Shown here piece after piece: positions 17,989 through 28,425 of a stretch of 64,000 nt of DNA. The DNA comes from Poriferisodalis sp965231925. GTDB taxonomy: Bacteria > Actinomycetota > Acidimicrobiia > Acidimicrobiales > Poriferisodalaceae. The translations under genes and the position numbers were made by a program. A model generated the notes under the pieces. That model was not told where the DNA came from. It saw nothing but the letters and a program-made list of their open reading frames with translations, and did not search any database. The stretch covers positions 3,224,001 through 3,288,000 of the forward strand of contig OZ246894.1 of the NCBI GenBank assembly GCA_965231925.1, read 5' to 3'. Every line of letters starts with the position of its first letter. Positions within the stretch are counted from its first letter, which is position 1.

Positions 17989-17994
17989 ACTATA
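17989..17994 (-). promoter_or_regulatory. Predicted -10 element of hipBA, leaderless
   Basis: TATAGT on the minus strand, separated from the hipB ATG by six bases (GCCATC). This spacing puts the transcription start at or next to the A of the ATG, as in leaderless actinobacterial transcripts. The -35 side is weak and falls inside the palindrome at 17997-18032. Confidence 0.55.
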
Positions 17995-17996
17995 TC

Positions 17997-18032
17997 ACCG
18001 TTCGCACATGTTTACGAAAAGGTGCGAACGGT
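17997..18032. promoter_or_regulatory. Palindromic operator upstream of hipBA
   Basis: Perfect 11-bp inverted arms, ACCGTTCGCAC (17997-18007) and GTGCGAACGGT (18022-18032), are separated by 14 bases. The site overlaps the predicted -35 region of hipBA. HipB-type repressors bind such palindromes, so this is the likely autoregulatory operator. Confidence 0.75.
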
Positions 18033-18139
18033 AAAATATGTTCACATTCCGACAAAGTGGCGGACACCGGTCAACACCCTGCCGACACGCACCACCAGGA
18101 GAATGGAACGAGATTGCCTGAGGCCAGTACACCGGTCGC

Positions 18140-18349
18140 CTACAGGCTTGCATGTCGTGTGGCGGAGCCATGGCCCAGATAGCTCCCAGTTACGATGCAC
18201 ATGTGACCGCCATCGCCTTGCCGACAACAGAGGCGGGAATGCCGAAGGGGGCGTCGTGCTCGGCGGGATTGATTCGCGCCCGTGAACGCCACCGCGTCAA
18301 GCGCAGGCACGTCGACGCCTTCTGACAGCACCCGGGAGTTCGACAGCAC
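18140..18349 (-). pseudogene. Remnant of a superfamily II helicase
   Basis: A minus-strand frame directly beyond the yraN stop reads LSNSRVLSEGVDVPALDAVA and continues F-TGANQSR. This matches the conserved C-terminal helicase motif (V/VI region) of large DEAD/DEAH-box proteins found on mobile and restriction-type islands. After NQSR the expected motif VI is lost and the frame drifts, so only about 30 codons (18255-18349) remain recognisable. Nothing upstream of it survives: the fragment begins right at the yraN end. It is a decayed leftover of an insertion at this site. Confidence 0.65.
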
Positions 18350-18353
18350 TCTG

Positions 18354-18415
18354 CTAGAAGGCAGCCGTCAGCACTTCGACCGTGCCACCCATGATCGACG
18401 CCGCGTCGCAGCGGA
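18354..18415 (-). repeat. yraN 3' end, intact copy of the 62-bp direct repeat
   Basis: Partner of the copy at 16012-16073. The two copies have the same orientation and bracket hipBA and the helicase remnant, 2,342 bp apart start to start. The repeat covers the last 20 codons and stop of yraN, which resembles an integration site in the 3' end of a conserved gene. No integrase gene is present, so recombinational origin is equally possible. Confidence 0.8.
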
Positions 18416-18698
18416 GCGGTCCCGCCCAGCCGCCGCGCTCGCGCACATAGTGCGCCGCGAGGCGCCGGACCTGCTGCTGCTTGCGAGGCGTGATCGCCTC
18501 AAAGCCGGTGCCGTAGCGGTCACTGGATCTGGTCTTCACCTCGCAGAACACCAGTTGCGAGCCGTCGGTGACCACGAGGTCCAGTTCGCCTGCCCCGCAA
18601 CGCCAATTGCGCTCGAGGATGCGGTAACCGCGCTCGGCATACCAGCGCTCGACGAGGTCTTCGCCGTAGCGGCCGAGTGCTTGACGCCGAGCGGTCAT
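18354..18698 (-). CDS. YraN/UPF0102 family nuclease-like protein
   Basis: This 114-residue protein of the YraN (UPF0102) family has a predicted PD-(D/E)XK nuclease fold. Conserved parts are LGRYGEDLVERWYAERGYRI, RNWRCGAGELDLVV and LVFCEVKTRSSDRYG, with the Glu, Asp, Glu and Lys of the core present. The C-terminal TPRKQQQVRRLAAHYV is also typical. The biological role of the family is unsettled. The gene follows rplS after 38 bases. rnhB and lepB, often found between rplS and yraN in actinobacteria, are absent here. Its 3' end is duplicated at 16012. Confidence 0.88.
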   Translation of the reverse strand: MTARRQALGRYGEDLVERWYAERGYRILERNWRCGAGELDLVVTDGSQLVFCEVKTRSSDRYGTGFEAITPRKQQQVRRLAAHYVRERGGWAGPLRCDAASIMGGTVEVLTAAF

Positions 18699-18736
18699 GC
18701 GCGCCTCACGCTTGGCTCGCGACCGCTGCTGCGGGG

Positions 18737-19081
18737 CTAGAAGCGCTTTTCGCGAATCCGCGCTGCCTTGCCGACGCGATCGCGCAGGTAGTACAGCTTC
18801 GCTCTGCGCACGTCGCCGACGGCCACGCGCTCGATCTTGGCGATGGTGGGCGCGTGCAACGGAAATGTCCGCTCGACGCCGACGCCGAAGCTGAGCTTGC
18901 GCACCGTGAATGTCTCGCTGATGCCCGACGAATGCCGTGCGATGACGTAGCCCTCGAAGATCTGGGTCCGCTGCCGGTTGCCCTCGACGACGCGTACGTG
19001 AACGCGCACCGTGTCGCCAGGACCGAATTCGGGATGGTCGTCGCGCAGGCGCGCTGCCTCGACAAGATCGGTGCTTCCCAT
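18737..19081 (-). CDS. rplS: 50S ribosomal protein L19
   Basis: L19 lies at the 30S-50S interface. From the ATG at 19081 the protein has 114 residues, the usual length. It contains FGPGDTVRVHVRVVEGNRQR, FEGYVIARHSSGISETFTVR and the C-terminal KIERVAVGDVRRAKLYYLRD ending KAARIREKRF. The frame is open to 19153, but the extra residues are not family-like. It follows trmD, as in most bacteria. A small internal piece near 18914 is duplicated at 16075. Confidence 0.96.
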   Translation of the reverse strand: MGSTDLVEAARLRDDHPEFGPGDTVRVHVRVVEGNRQRTQIFEGYVIARHSSGISETFTVRKLSFGVGVERTFPLHAPTIAKIERVAVGDVRRAKLYYLRDRVGKAARIREKRF

Positions 19082-19168
19082 AGCGATCCGACTCCCGTGA
19101 TCGGCGTGATGACGAACACCGCAGGCTAGTGGTCTGCCTGCGAATTGCGGCAACGATCGCCAGCCGGC

Positions 19169-19978
19169 TCAGCCGGTCTCGAGCTCGAGGCCGAACTCTG
19201 CGAGAAGCTCCCGGTCGGCGTCGCTGACACCTCGCGCCGCGAGGAGGTCAGGGCGCTCGGCGGCAGTTCGGACAAGCGCCATGGCCTGGCGCCAGCGAGC
19301 GACACGGGCGTGGTCGCCGCTGCGCAGCACTTCGGGTGCCTCCAGCCCACGGAACGATGCTGGACGTGTCCATTGCGGGTGTTCCAGCAGCCCCGCCGCA
19401 AAGCTCTCGTCCGTCGGGGACAACGCATTGCCGAGCACGCCGGGCACCAGCCGGCCCACGGCTTCCACCACGACCATGGCCGCGAATTCGCCGCCGGCCA
19501 GCACGACATCGCCGATGGAGACTGAGCCATCGACAAGCTCGGAGCGGATGCGCTCGTCCACGCCTTCATAGCGGCCGCACAACAAGCTGAAGCCGCCTGA
19601 CTCGGCCGACCCCAACGCTGCGAGCTCGGCGGCCATGGCTTGGTCGAATCGCCGGCCGCCGGCGTCGAGCAGCAACAACGGCCGTGGCGGGGCGACCTCT
19701 TCAACGGCTGCGAAGACAGGCTCCGCCATGAGGATCATGCCCGGTCCGCCGCCGAAGGGAGCATCGTCGACAGTGCGGTGAGCATCGGTGGTCGCAAGCC
19801 GCAAGTCCCTGCAGCGGATGTCGAGCAGGCCCTGTGCCCGGGCGCGGCCCAGAATGCTCAACTCGCACATGGCATCGACCTCAGCAGGAAAGATCGAGAA
19901 CACGTCGATGCGCAGCCCAGGCTCGCGGACGGCACCGGAGGCATGCGCCGATCGGTCCTCAGAGCTCGAAGAGCCCAT
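19169..19978 (-). CDS. trmD: tRNA (guanine-N1)-methyltransferase TrmD
   Basis: TrmD methylates G37 of tRNA using S-adenosylmethionine and prevents frameshifting. It has the SPOUT knot family motifs: LRIDVFSIFPAEV, DDAPFGGGPGMILMAEPVF, LLCGRYEGVDERI, VSIGDVVLAGGEFAAMVV, VPGVLGNALSPTDESF and EHPQWTRPASFRGLEAPEVL. The ATG at 19978 gives 269 residues with about 20 extra before the usual RIDVF start, where only a CTG is available. It overlaps the rimM stop by 20 bases, so translation is coupled. Confidence 0.95.
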   Translation of the reverse strand: MGSSSSEDRSAHASGAVREPGLRIDVFSIFPAEVDAMCELSILGRARAQGLLDIRCRDLRLATTDAHRTVDDAPFGGGPGMILMAEPVFAAVEEVAPPRPLLLLDAGGRRFDQAMAAELAALGSAESGGFSLLCGRYEGVDERIRSELVDGSVSIGDVVLAGGEFAAMVVVEAVGRLVPGVLGNALSPTDESFAAGLLEHPQWTRPASFRGLEAPEVLRSGDHARVARWRQAMALVRTAAERPDLLAARGVSDADRELLAEFGLELETG

Positions 19979-20477
19979 CGGGCACCTCCACGTACACGGC
20001 ACCGGGCTCGCAGCGCACGACGAATGTCAGCGGCACGAGGTGTCCGGTGTCGAGCTCGAGCAGGTCAGCGGCCGGATTCGCCACGACGCTCGTCACGATG
20101 CCGGCGTGGAATCCATGCTGATCGATCACCGAGCTGCCGCACAGCTCATGCACCCACAGCTCGTCGGGATCGTCGAGCGGTTCGGCGTACACGGTCGTGC
20201 CCGTCAGGGCCGCCGCTGCATCACGGTCGTCAATGCCATCGAAGTGCACAAGCCACCGGTTGCCGTCAAAGCGGGATCGCGAGACCGTTCGCTCGCCCAC
20301 AGCGGTGACGAGTGCCGAACCGACATCGAAGCGCTCGAGCCGGTTGGTGACCGGGTGCACGACGACGTCGCCGCGCACCCCGTGCGCGCGCCCGACTGTT
20401 GCGACCTCCAGCAGGCCAGGCGGCTCGGCCCCCAGGCTCAGGTCAGTCCCGGAAGTCGACTTCGACCTGGACGCCAT
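19959..20477 (-). CDS. rimM: Ribosome maturation factor RimM
   Basis: RimM helps 16S rRNA processing and 30S head assembly and binds S19. The N-terminal RimM barrel shows LLEVATVGRAHGVRGDVVVH and RFDGNRWLVHFDGIDDRDAA. The PRC-barrel-like C-terminal domain shows ELWVHELCGSSV and GHLVPLTFVVRCEPGAVYVE. From the ATG at 20477 the protein has 172 residues. The start overlaps the end of khpA by 35 bases. A later start before LLEVATVG would be closer to the usual N-terminus, so the exact start is uncertain. Confidence 0.92.
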   Translation of the reverse strand: MASRSKSTSGTDLSLGAEPPGLLEVATVGRAHGVRGDVVVHPVTNRLERFDVGSALVTAVGERTVSRSRFDGNRWLVHFDGIDDRDAAAALTGTTVYAEPLDDPDELWVHELCGSSVIDQHGFHAGIVTSVVANPAADLLELDTGHLVPLTFVVRCEPGAVYVEVPDGLFEL

Positions 20478-20715
20478 CTCGATGGGCTGCGGCGCGCACC
20501 AGTGTGCGGATGGCGTTCGCAACGCGACCTCGCTTGCCGATGACCCGGCCGATGTCGTCCGAGCTCACGGTTGCCGTCAAGCTCAGCTTCGATCCTGACT
20601 CAGCAATCTCGACCTCGACCTGGTCGGGATGTTCGACGAGCTGGGCGATGAGATACAGCAAGACCTCTTCCGCAGAAGTGGTCTCGGTGTCTGCGCCGGT
20701 GTGACCGTCGGTCAC
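20443..20715 (-). CDS. khpA: KH-domain RNA-binding protein KhpA
   Basis: This 90-residue single type II KH-domain protein binds RNA and in other bacteria partners with KhpB in controlling cell division and envelope genes. The GxxG loop is visible in IGRVIGKRGRVANAIRTLVR. The N-terminal helix EVLLYLIAQLVEHPDQVEV is typical. The ATG overlaps the rpsP stop by four bases, and its end overlaps rimM. The rpsP-khpA-rimM-trmD-rplS order is standard. Confidence 0.94.
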   Translation of the reverse strand: MTDGHTGADTETTSAEEVLLYLIAQLVEHPDQVEVEIAESGSKLSLTATVSSDDIGRVIGKRGRVANAIRTLVRAAAHRDGVQVEVDFRD

Positions 20716-21167
20716 TGGGCCTCCCCGGGTTCTGTTGCTTTCGGCTCGGATTCGGTGTTCTGGGGTGTCGGCCCGCCGACAGGCGCCGCCGACGAGTCGT
20801 CTGCGCCCGGCTCATCGGTGTCGATCACCAGATCGGGCGTCGGTGCGGGGACGGGCTCGGCGGGGGCCGCTTCGGCAGCGCCACCCGCAGCCGCAGCCGC
20901 AGATGAGCCTCGCGAGCGAAAGTCGTCCCACGCGCCGGAAATCGTCAGCAGCTTGGAGACGGTGTCGCTTGGCTGGGCACCATGGCTCAGCCAGTGAACA
21001 GCGCGCTCATTGACGATCGAGATCGCAGAGGGCTCCTGTCGCGGGTCGTAGGTGCCGATGACCTCCAGCACGCGTCCGTCGCGGGGCTTGCGACTGTCGA
21101 CTGCGACGACGCGATAGCTCGGTTGCTTCTTCTTGCCTGTGCGCTTGAGGCGCAGACGAACGGCCAT
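20712..21167 (-). CDS. rpsP: 30S ribosomal protein S16 with acidic tail
   Basis: S16 stabilises the 30S body. From the ATG at 21167 (GGGAG six bases upstream) it starts AVRLRLKRTGKKKQPSYRV and continues with DSRKPRDGRVLEVIGTYDP and the region AVHWLSHGAQPSDTVSKLL. The core ends near residue 80. A long Ala/Pro/Glu-rich acidic extension follows to residue 151, of the kind seen in actinobacterial S16. The upstream part of the frame to 21233 is not used. Confidence 0.95.
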   Translation of the reverse strand: MAVRLRLKRTGKKKQPSYRVVAVDSRKPRDGRVLEVIGTYDPRQEPSAISIVNERAVHWLSHGAQPSDTVSKLLTISGAWDDFRSRGSSAAAAAGGAAEAAPAEPVPAPTPDLVIDTDEPGADDSSAAPVGGPTPQNTESEPKATEPGEAQ

Positions 21168-21242
21168 GTCGCTCCCGGTTAGATGAGTTCGAGTGGGGGC
21201 TCGTGGCGCACCGATAGGCCGCCGCGCCGACAAACGAGCCTA

Positions 21243-21387
21243 ACGGGCGAATGCCCAGTAACCCCTTGGCTGCCCATCCACTTGCTGCCCGCTCTTGTTC
21301 GCTGCGCTCACGGGCCGCTCGGGCCACGGCTTCGCCTACCGGCTCAGCCTCTGACGGGCGAATGCCCAGTAACCCCTTGGCTGCCCA
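21243..21387. repeat. 34-bp direct repeats flanking a dispersed repeat copy
   Basis: A 34-bp sequence starting ACGGGCGAATGCCC and ending CTTGGCTGCCCA occurs identically at 21243-21276 and 21354-21387. Between the copies lies a full copy of the dispersed repeat (21288-21352). The whole block fills the gap between ffh and rpsP. The GGGC-GAAT-GCCC part can form only a very short hairpin, and no T tract follows, so it is not called a terminator. Confidence 0.85.
21288..21352 (+). repeat. Dispersed repeat (about 65 bp), copy ffh-rpsP
   Basis: One copy of a dispersed repeat. Its marker blocks are CCGCTCTTGTTCGCTG, CTCACGGGCCGCTCGGGCC, ACGGCTTCGCC and CGGCTCAGCCTC. Other clear copies lie at 28519-28597, 35218-35287 (inverted) and 47671-47737, with partial or degenerate ones at 25981, 34536 and 51416. 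This copy is intergenic. Confidence 0.85.
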
Positions 21388-21406
21388 ACCCCCTGGCTGC
21401 GGAGTG

Positions 21407-22888
21407 TCAGCGGCCTGGCAGCTTCAGGTCCAGCGACTCCCAGTCGATCCCCCCGCCATCGAGCTTGGTGGCGAGCTTGCCTGACGACTGCCCGCCCTTG
21501 GGCGATGTGCGTCCGCCGCCGCCAGTGCGAGAGCTGCCGCCCGATCGGGTTGGCCCCTTGCCCCGCTTGCGGCCGGCCTTGCGGCTCGCCGGCCGCCGTT
21601 TCGATCCCAGGCCCATCATGTTGCCCATCATCTTGCGCATCTGGGTGAACTGCTTCAGCAGGTTGGCGACCTGTGCCGAGGAGGTACCGCTGCCAGCGGC
21701 AATGCGGGCGCGGCGGGAAGCGTCGATGATCTCCGGTGACACGCGCTCTGCTGGCGTCATCGACAGCACGATGGCCTCTGCGGTCGCGATCCGGTCGTCG
21801 TCGATGTCGGCATTGCGGACTTGGTCGGAGATGCCAGGCATCATCGAAACGATGCTTTGCAGGCTGCCCATCTTGCGAAGCTGACGAAGCTGGTCGACGA
21901 AGTCGTCGAGCGTGAAGGTGCCCTCAGCGAGTCGCTGGGCCGCCGCCTCTGCCTCTTCTTGTTCGTAGACGGCCTCCGCCTTCTCGATGAGCGTCATCAC
22001 GTCGCCCATGCCGAGGATCCGGCTCGCCATGCGGTCGGGATGGAACTGCTCGAAGTCGTCGACCTTCTCGCCGACTGACGCAAACGCCACCGGACGACCG
22101 ACCACCTCGGCAACCGAGAGAGCCGCGCCGCCGCGTGCGTCGCCGTCGAGCTTGGTCAGGATGATCCCGTCCACTTCGAGTGTTGCGTGAAAGGCCTCGG
22201 CGGTCGCGACGGCGTCCTGACCCACCATCGAATCGACGATGAGCAAGGTGTAATGGGGTTCGACCGCGTCCGAGATTCGGGCCACCTCTCCCATCAGCTC
22301 GACGTCGATCGCCAGCCGCCCCGCGGTGTCCACGATGAGCACATCGCGGCCGGTCTGGCGGGCGTGGGCGAGTCCTCCCGCGGCGCAGGCCACCGGGTCT
22401 GCGGGCTCGCTCCATACCTCGACGTCGATGCCACGGGCGAGCGTCCGCAACTGCTCAACGGCCGCGGGTCGCTGCAGGTCGGCGCCGACCAGCAGCGGAT
22501 TGCGGCCCTGCGACTTGCACCACTGGGCCAACTTGGCTGCGGCAGTCGTCTTGCCAGAGCCCTGGAGGCCGGCCAGCATCACCACCGTGGGCGGCTTCTG
22601 CGCGAACTGGAAGTCGAGCGGGCTTCCGCCCAGGATCTCGACCAGTTCGTCGTTGACGATCTTGGTGACCTGCTGGCCGGGCGTCAGGCTGGCCGTGACC
22701 TCGCCACCGATGCTGCGCTCGCGGACCCGGTCTACAAAGCGGCGTACCACCCCGACGTTGACATCGGCTTCGAGCAGCGCCAGGCGGATCTCGGCCAACG
22801 CCTCGTCAACGTCGGCGGGCCGCATTCGTCCGCGGCCGCGCAGGCCCCGCAGGGTGCCGGACAAGCGGTCAGTCAGGGTGTCAAACAT
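21407..22888 (-). CDS. ffh: Signal recognition particle protein Ffh
   Basis: Ffh binds signal sequences and 4.5S RNA and targets ribosomes to the membrane through FtsY. The 493-residue protein has the N domain (MFDTLTDRLSGTLRGLRGRG). The G domain follows with GLQGSGKTTAAAKLAQWCK (G1), DTAGR (G3) and TKLDGDARGGAAL (G4/G5). The methionine-rich M domain is present (MGSLQSIVSMMPGISDQV, FTQMRKMMGNMMGLG), followed by a basic C-terminal tail. The ATG at 22888 gives the family N-terminus. Confidence 0.96.
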   Translation of the reverse strand: MFDTLTDRLSGTLRGLRGRGRMRPADVDEALAEIRLALLEADVNVGVVRRFVDRVRERSIGGEVTASLTPGQQVTKIVNDELVEILGGSPLDFQFAQKPPTVVMLAGLQGSGKTTAAAKLAQWCKSQGRNPLLVGADLQRPAAVEQLRTLARGIDVEVWSEPADPVACAAGGLAHARQTGRDVLIVDTAGRLAIDVELMGEVARISDAVEPHYTLLIVDSMVGQDAVATAEAFHATLEVDGIILTKLDGDARGGAALSVAEVVGRPVAFASVGEKVDDFEQFHPDRMASRILGMGDVMTLIEKAEAVYEQEEAEAAAQRLAEGTFTLDDFVDQLRQLRKMGSLQSIVSMMPGISDQVRNADIDDDRIATAEAIVLSMTPAERVSPEIIDASRRARIAAGSGTSSAQVANLLKQFTQMRKMMGNMMGLGSKRRPASRKAGRKRGKGPTRSGGSSRTGGGGRTSPKGGQSSGKLATKLDGGGIDWESLDLKLPGR

Positions 22889-23014
22889 CGCTCAGTCCCA
22901 TTCCGTGGCAGGCTCGGGTACCTGCTGTGGCTGCCAATTTCCGCCCGAGCCAATCCCACCCGGATCAGGCTCGGGCACCGCTTGGGCCACGCCTGCCCCC
23001 TCGGGTCCCGCCGA

Positions 23015-24229
23015 CTAGGCATCAGCATCTGTGCCGAGCAACGCGTCGACGTAGCTGTCGGGATCAAAGTCGACAAGATCATCGGCGCCCTCACCGAGGC
23101 CCACGAGTTTCACACGGAGTCCCAGCTCGGCCTCGATGGCGAAGACGATCCCGCCTTTCGCCGAGCCGTCCAGCTTGGTGAGCACGACGCCGGTGACGTC
23201 GGTGGCTTCGGCAAAGGCACGTGCCTGGCTCAGACCGTTCTGGCCCGTGGTCGCATCGATGACCAGCAGCGTCTCGACGACGGCACCGGGCTCGCGGTCG
23301 GCGACTCGGCGGACTTTGGCGAGCTCATCCATGAGATTCTTGCGATTCTGGAGCCTGCCGGCGGTATCGGCGAGAACCACGTCGGCACCGCGGGCCGCCG
23401 CGGCGCTGACGGCGTCATGCACAACCGAGCTGGGGTCGGCGCCAGCGCTGCCCGAGATCACATCCGCACCGCACCGATCAGCCCACGTCTGCAGCTGTGA
23501 GGTCGCAGCCGCGCGGAATGTGTCACCGGCGGCCATCACCACGACTTGGCCTTCCGCCGACAGCCGTGCCCCCACCTTGCCGATCGTGGTGGTCTTGCCC
23601 ACGCCGTTGACGCCCACGAACAGCCACACAGGCGTGGCGTCGGGGCGGTGGGGCACGGCCACGTGCAGCGAACGATCAGCATCGAGCGATGCGCGCATTT
23701 GCGCAGTCAGTTCGTGCACGAGTTCGTCTGCGTCGGCAATGTTTCGGTCGGCGGCGGTGCTCCGCAGTCGTTCCAGCGTGGCCATCGTCGTTGCAACGCC
23801 GACATCGGCACCGAGCAGCGCCTCTTCGAGACTCTCCCACGTAGCTCCGTCAGGTCGCCGTCCACGGATGGAAGCCAGTCGATCGCGCAGCGTCCGGCGC
23901 GACGACGCCAATCCCGACGCAAAGCTGGCGGCAGGCCTGAGGGGCCCCGTCTCAGCTGGCCCCGTCTCAGCTGGCCCCGTCTCAGCTGGCCCCGTCTCAG
24001 CTGGCCCCGTCTCGGCCACCTCAGCAGCACGGTCAGCCGAACCATCGGGCGGAGGCCTCGTTGCAAGGGGGTGCCCCGCAGGCCCCGCAGCAGGCTCCGG
24101 CACCGCGACGGGATGGTGCGACGATGGGGGCCCCGAGCGGCGATGCATCCTGCGTTGCACGAAGGGAACCGATGCGAGAAGCACCATCACGACGACGCCG
24201 ATGACCAGTAGTACGACCTCGATGCTCAC
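23015..24229 (-). CDS. ftsY: Signal recognition particle receptor FtsY
   Basis: FtsY is the membrane receptor for the Ffh-ribosome complex. A single N-terminal membrane helix (VVLLVIGVVVMVLLASVPFV) anchors the 404-residue protein. A Pro/Ala-rich linker with tandem AETGP repeats leads to the N and G domains (SLEEALLGADVGVATTMATL, GVNGVGKTTTIGKVGARL, AAGDTFRAAATSQLQTW, DTAGRLQNRKNLMDEL, TKLDGSAKGGIVFAI). It ends in VDFDPDSYVDALLG. It lies just after smc and before ffh on the minus strand. Confidence 0.96.
   Translation of the reverse strand: MSIEVVLLVIGVVVMVLLASVPFVQRRMHRRSGPPSSHHPVAVPEPAAGPAGHPLATRPPPDGSADRAAEVAETGPAETGPAETGPAETGPAETGPLRPAASFASGLASSRRTLRDRLASIRGRRPDGATWESLEEALLGADVGVATTMATLERLRSTAADRNIADADELVHELTAQMRASLDADRSLHVAVPHRPDATPVWLFVGVNGVGKTTTIGKVGARLSAEGQVVVMAAGDTFRAAATSQLQTWADRCGADVISGSAGADPSSVVHDAVSAAAARGADVVLADTAGRLQNRKNLMDELAKVRRVADREPGAVVETLLVIDATTGQNGLSQARAFAEATDVTGVVLTKLDGSAKGGIVFAIEAELGLRVKLVGLGEGADDLVDFDPDSYVDALLGTDADA
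23943..24014. repeat. 15-bp in-frame tandem repeat within ftsY
   Basis: Four perfect copies of a 15-bp unit (GGCCCCGTCTCAGCT) plus a partial fifth encode repeated AETGP pentapeptides in the linker between the FtsY membrane helix and N domain. The unit length keeps the frame when copies are gained or lost, so linker length may vary between strains. Confidence 0.9.
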
Positions 24230-24240
24230 TGGTCGGCAGG

Positions 24241-27567
<3,327 letters not shown>

Positions 27568-27594
27568 GGCAGCTCGAAGCGTGGAGGTCGACGT

Positions 27595-28425
27595 CTACAC
27601 CTGATAATCGCAGTAGTGGTGGGTCACACCCCGGATGACCGTCGTCAGGACGTCACCTCGGCCGTTGCGGCATCGCTCGCCGGCCCGCCCGAAGACCTCG
27701 AAGTAGGGATCGAAGCCGCCTGACTTGCCGAAGATGTCGAGATGGCCGCCGACGGAGGATCCCCGGTACTTGATGGAGTTATGAACCGTCTCGACGATGG
27801 CGCGGTAGAGCCGGCGCACCTCCTGGGTGTTCAGTTCGCTGGCAATGCGCCCATACCCGAGACGGGCTGCATGCAGCACTTCGTCGGAGTACATCGGTCC
27901 GAGGCCCACGACGAACGTCTGGTCCAGCAGCAGGTCGCGGATGGTATCGGAGCGGCCCCGCAGCATGAGCGCGAAGTCGGTCCACGGCATCGGCATGTCG
28001 ACCGGATCGAAGCCGAGGTCGACCTGTTCTGGATGGACCTTGTGGTAGCGAGGCCAAGTGAGCACCCGCAATGTTGCCTCATTGCCCGAGTCGAGCAGTC
28101 GCAGCTGCCCGCCCTTGGTGAACGTCATCACCACCTTGGTATCGGGGTCTTGGGGCGTTCGGGAGGTGGCCCTCCTGAAAGAACCGGTTGCGCCGAGACG
28201 CGCCACCATGATCTCGTCGGTGTCGAGCACGAAGTGGAGCAACGATCCGTGCCGAGTCACCGCCGTGATCTTCTTGCCCTCGAGCAAGTCGGCGAACTGC
28301 TGCTTCGAGCGCATCGCCGGCAGCGCCTTCTTGGTGCCCGGAACGTCGACCGACTTGATCTTGCGGGTCGCGACCTCCTTTTCCAGATCGCGCTTGGCGA
28401 TCTCGATCTCCGGCAGTTCAGCCAT
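27595..28425 (-). CDS. Fpg/Nei-family protein with altered active site
   Basis: This 276-residue protein has the fold and order of formamidopyrimidine-DNA glycosylases and the normal genomic place between rnc and smc. The N-terminus reads MAELPEIEIAKRDLEKEV. The usual MPELPE catalytic Pro2 is Ala, while Glu3 is kept. A LLHFVLDTDEIMVARLGATG segment and the helix-two-turn-helix VVGLGPMYSDEVLHAARL follow. The C-terminal zinc finger is degraded to GERCRNGRGDVLT and HHYCDYQV, with two of four cysteines missing. GGAGG nine bases before the ATG at 28425 supports this start, so the missing Pro is not an annotation error. Glycosylase activity is doubtful; a DNA-binding or modified repair role is possible. 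Confidence 0.85.
   Translation of the reverse strand: MAELPEIEIAKRDLEKEVATRKIKSVDVPGTKKALPAMRSKQQFADLLEGKKITAVTRHGSLLHFVLDTDEIMVARLGATGSFRRATSRTPQDPDTKVVMTFTKGGQLRLLDSGNEATLRVLTWPRYHKVHPEQVDLGFDPVDMPMPWTDFALMLRGRSDTIRDLLLDQTFVVGLGPMYSDEVLHAARLGYGRIASELNTQEVRRLYRAIVETVHNSIKYRGSSVGGHLDIFGKSGGFDPYFEVFGRAGERCRNGRGDVLTTVIRGVTHHYCDYQV

Noticed and set aside
21243..21276. Hairpin GGGC-GAAT-GCCC as a terminator
   Set aside because: The stem is only four bases and no T tract follows.
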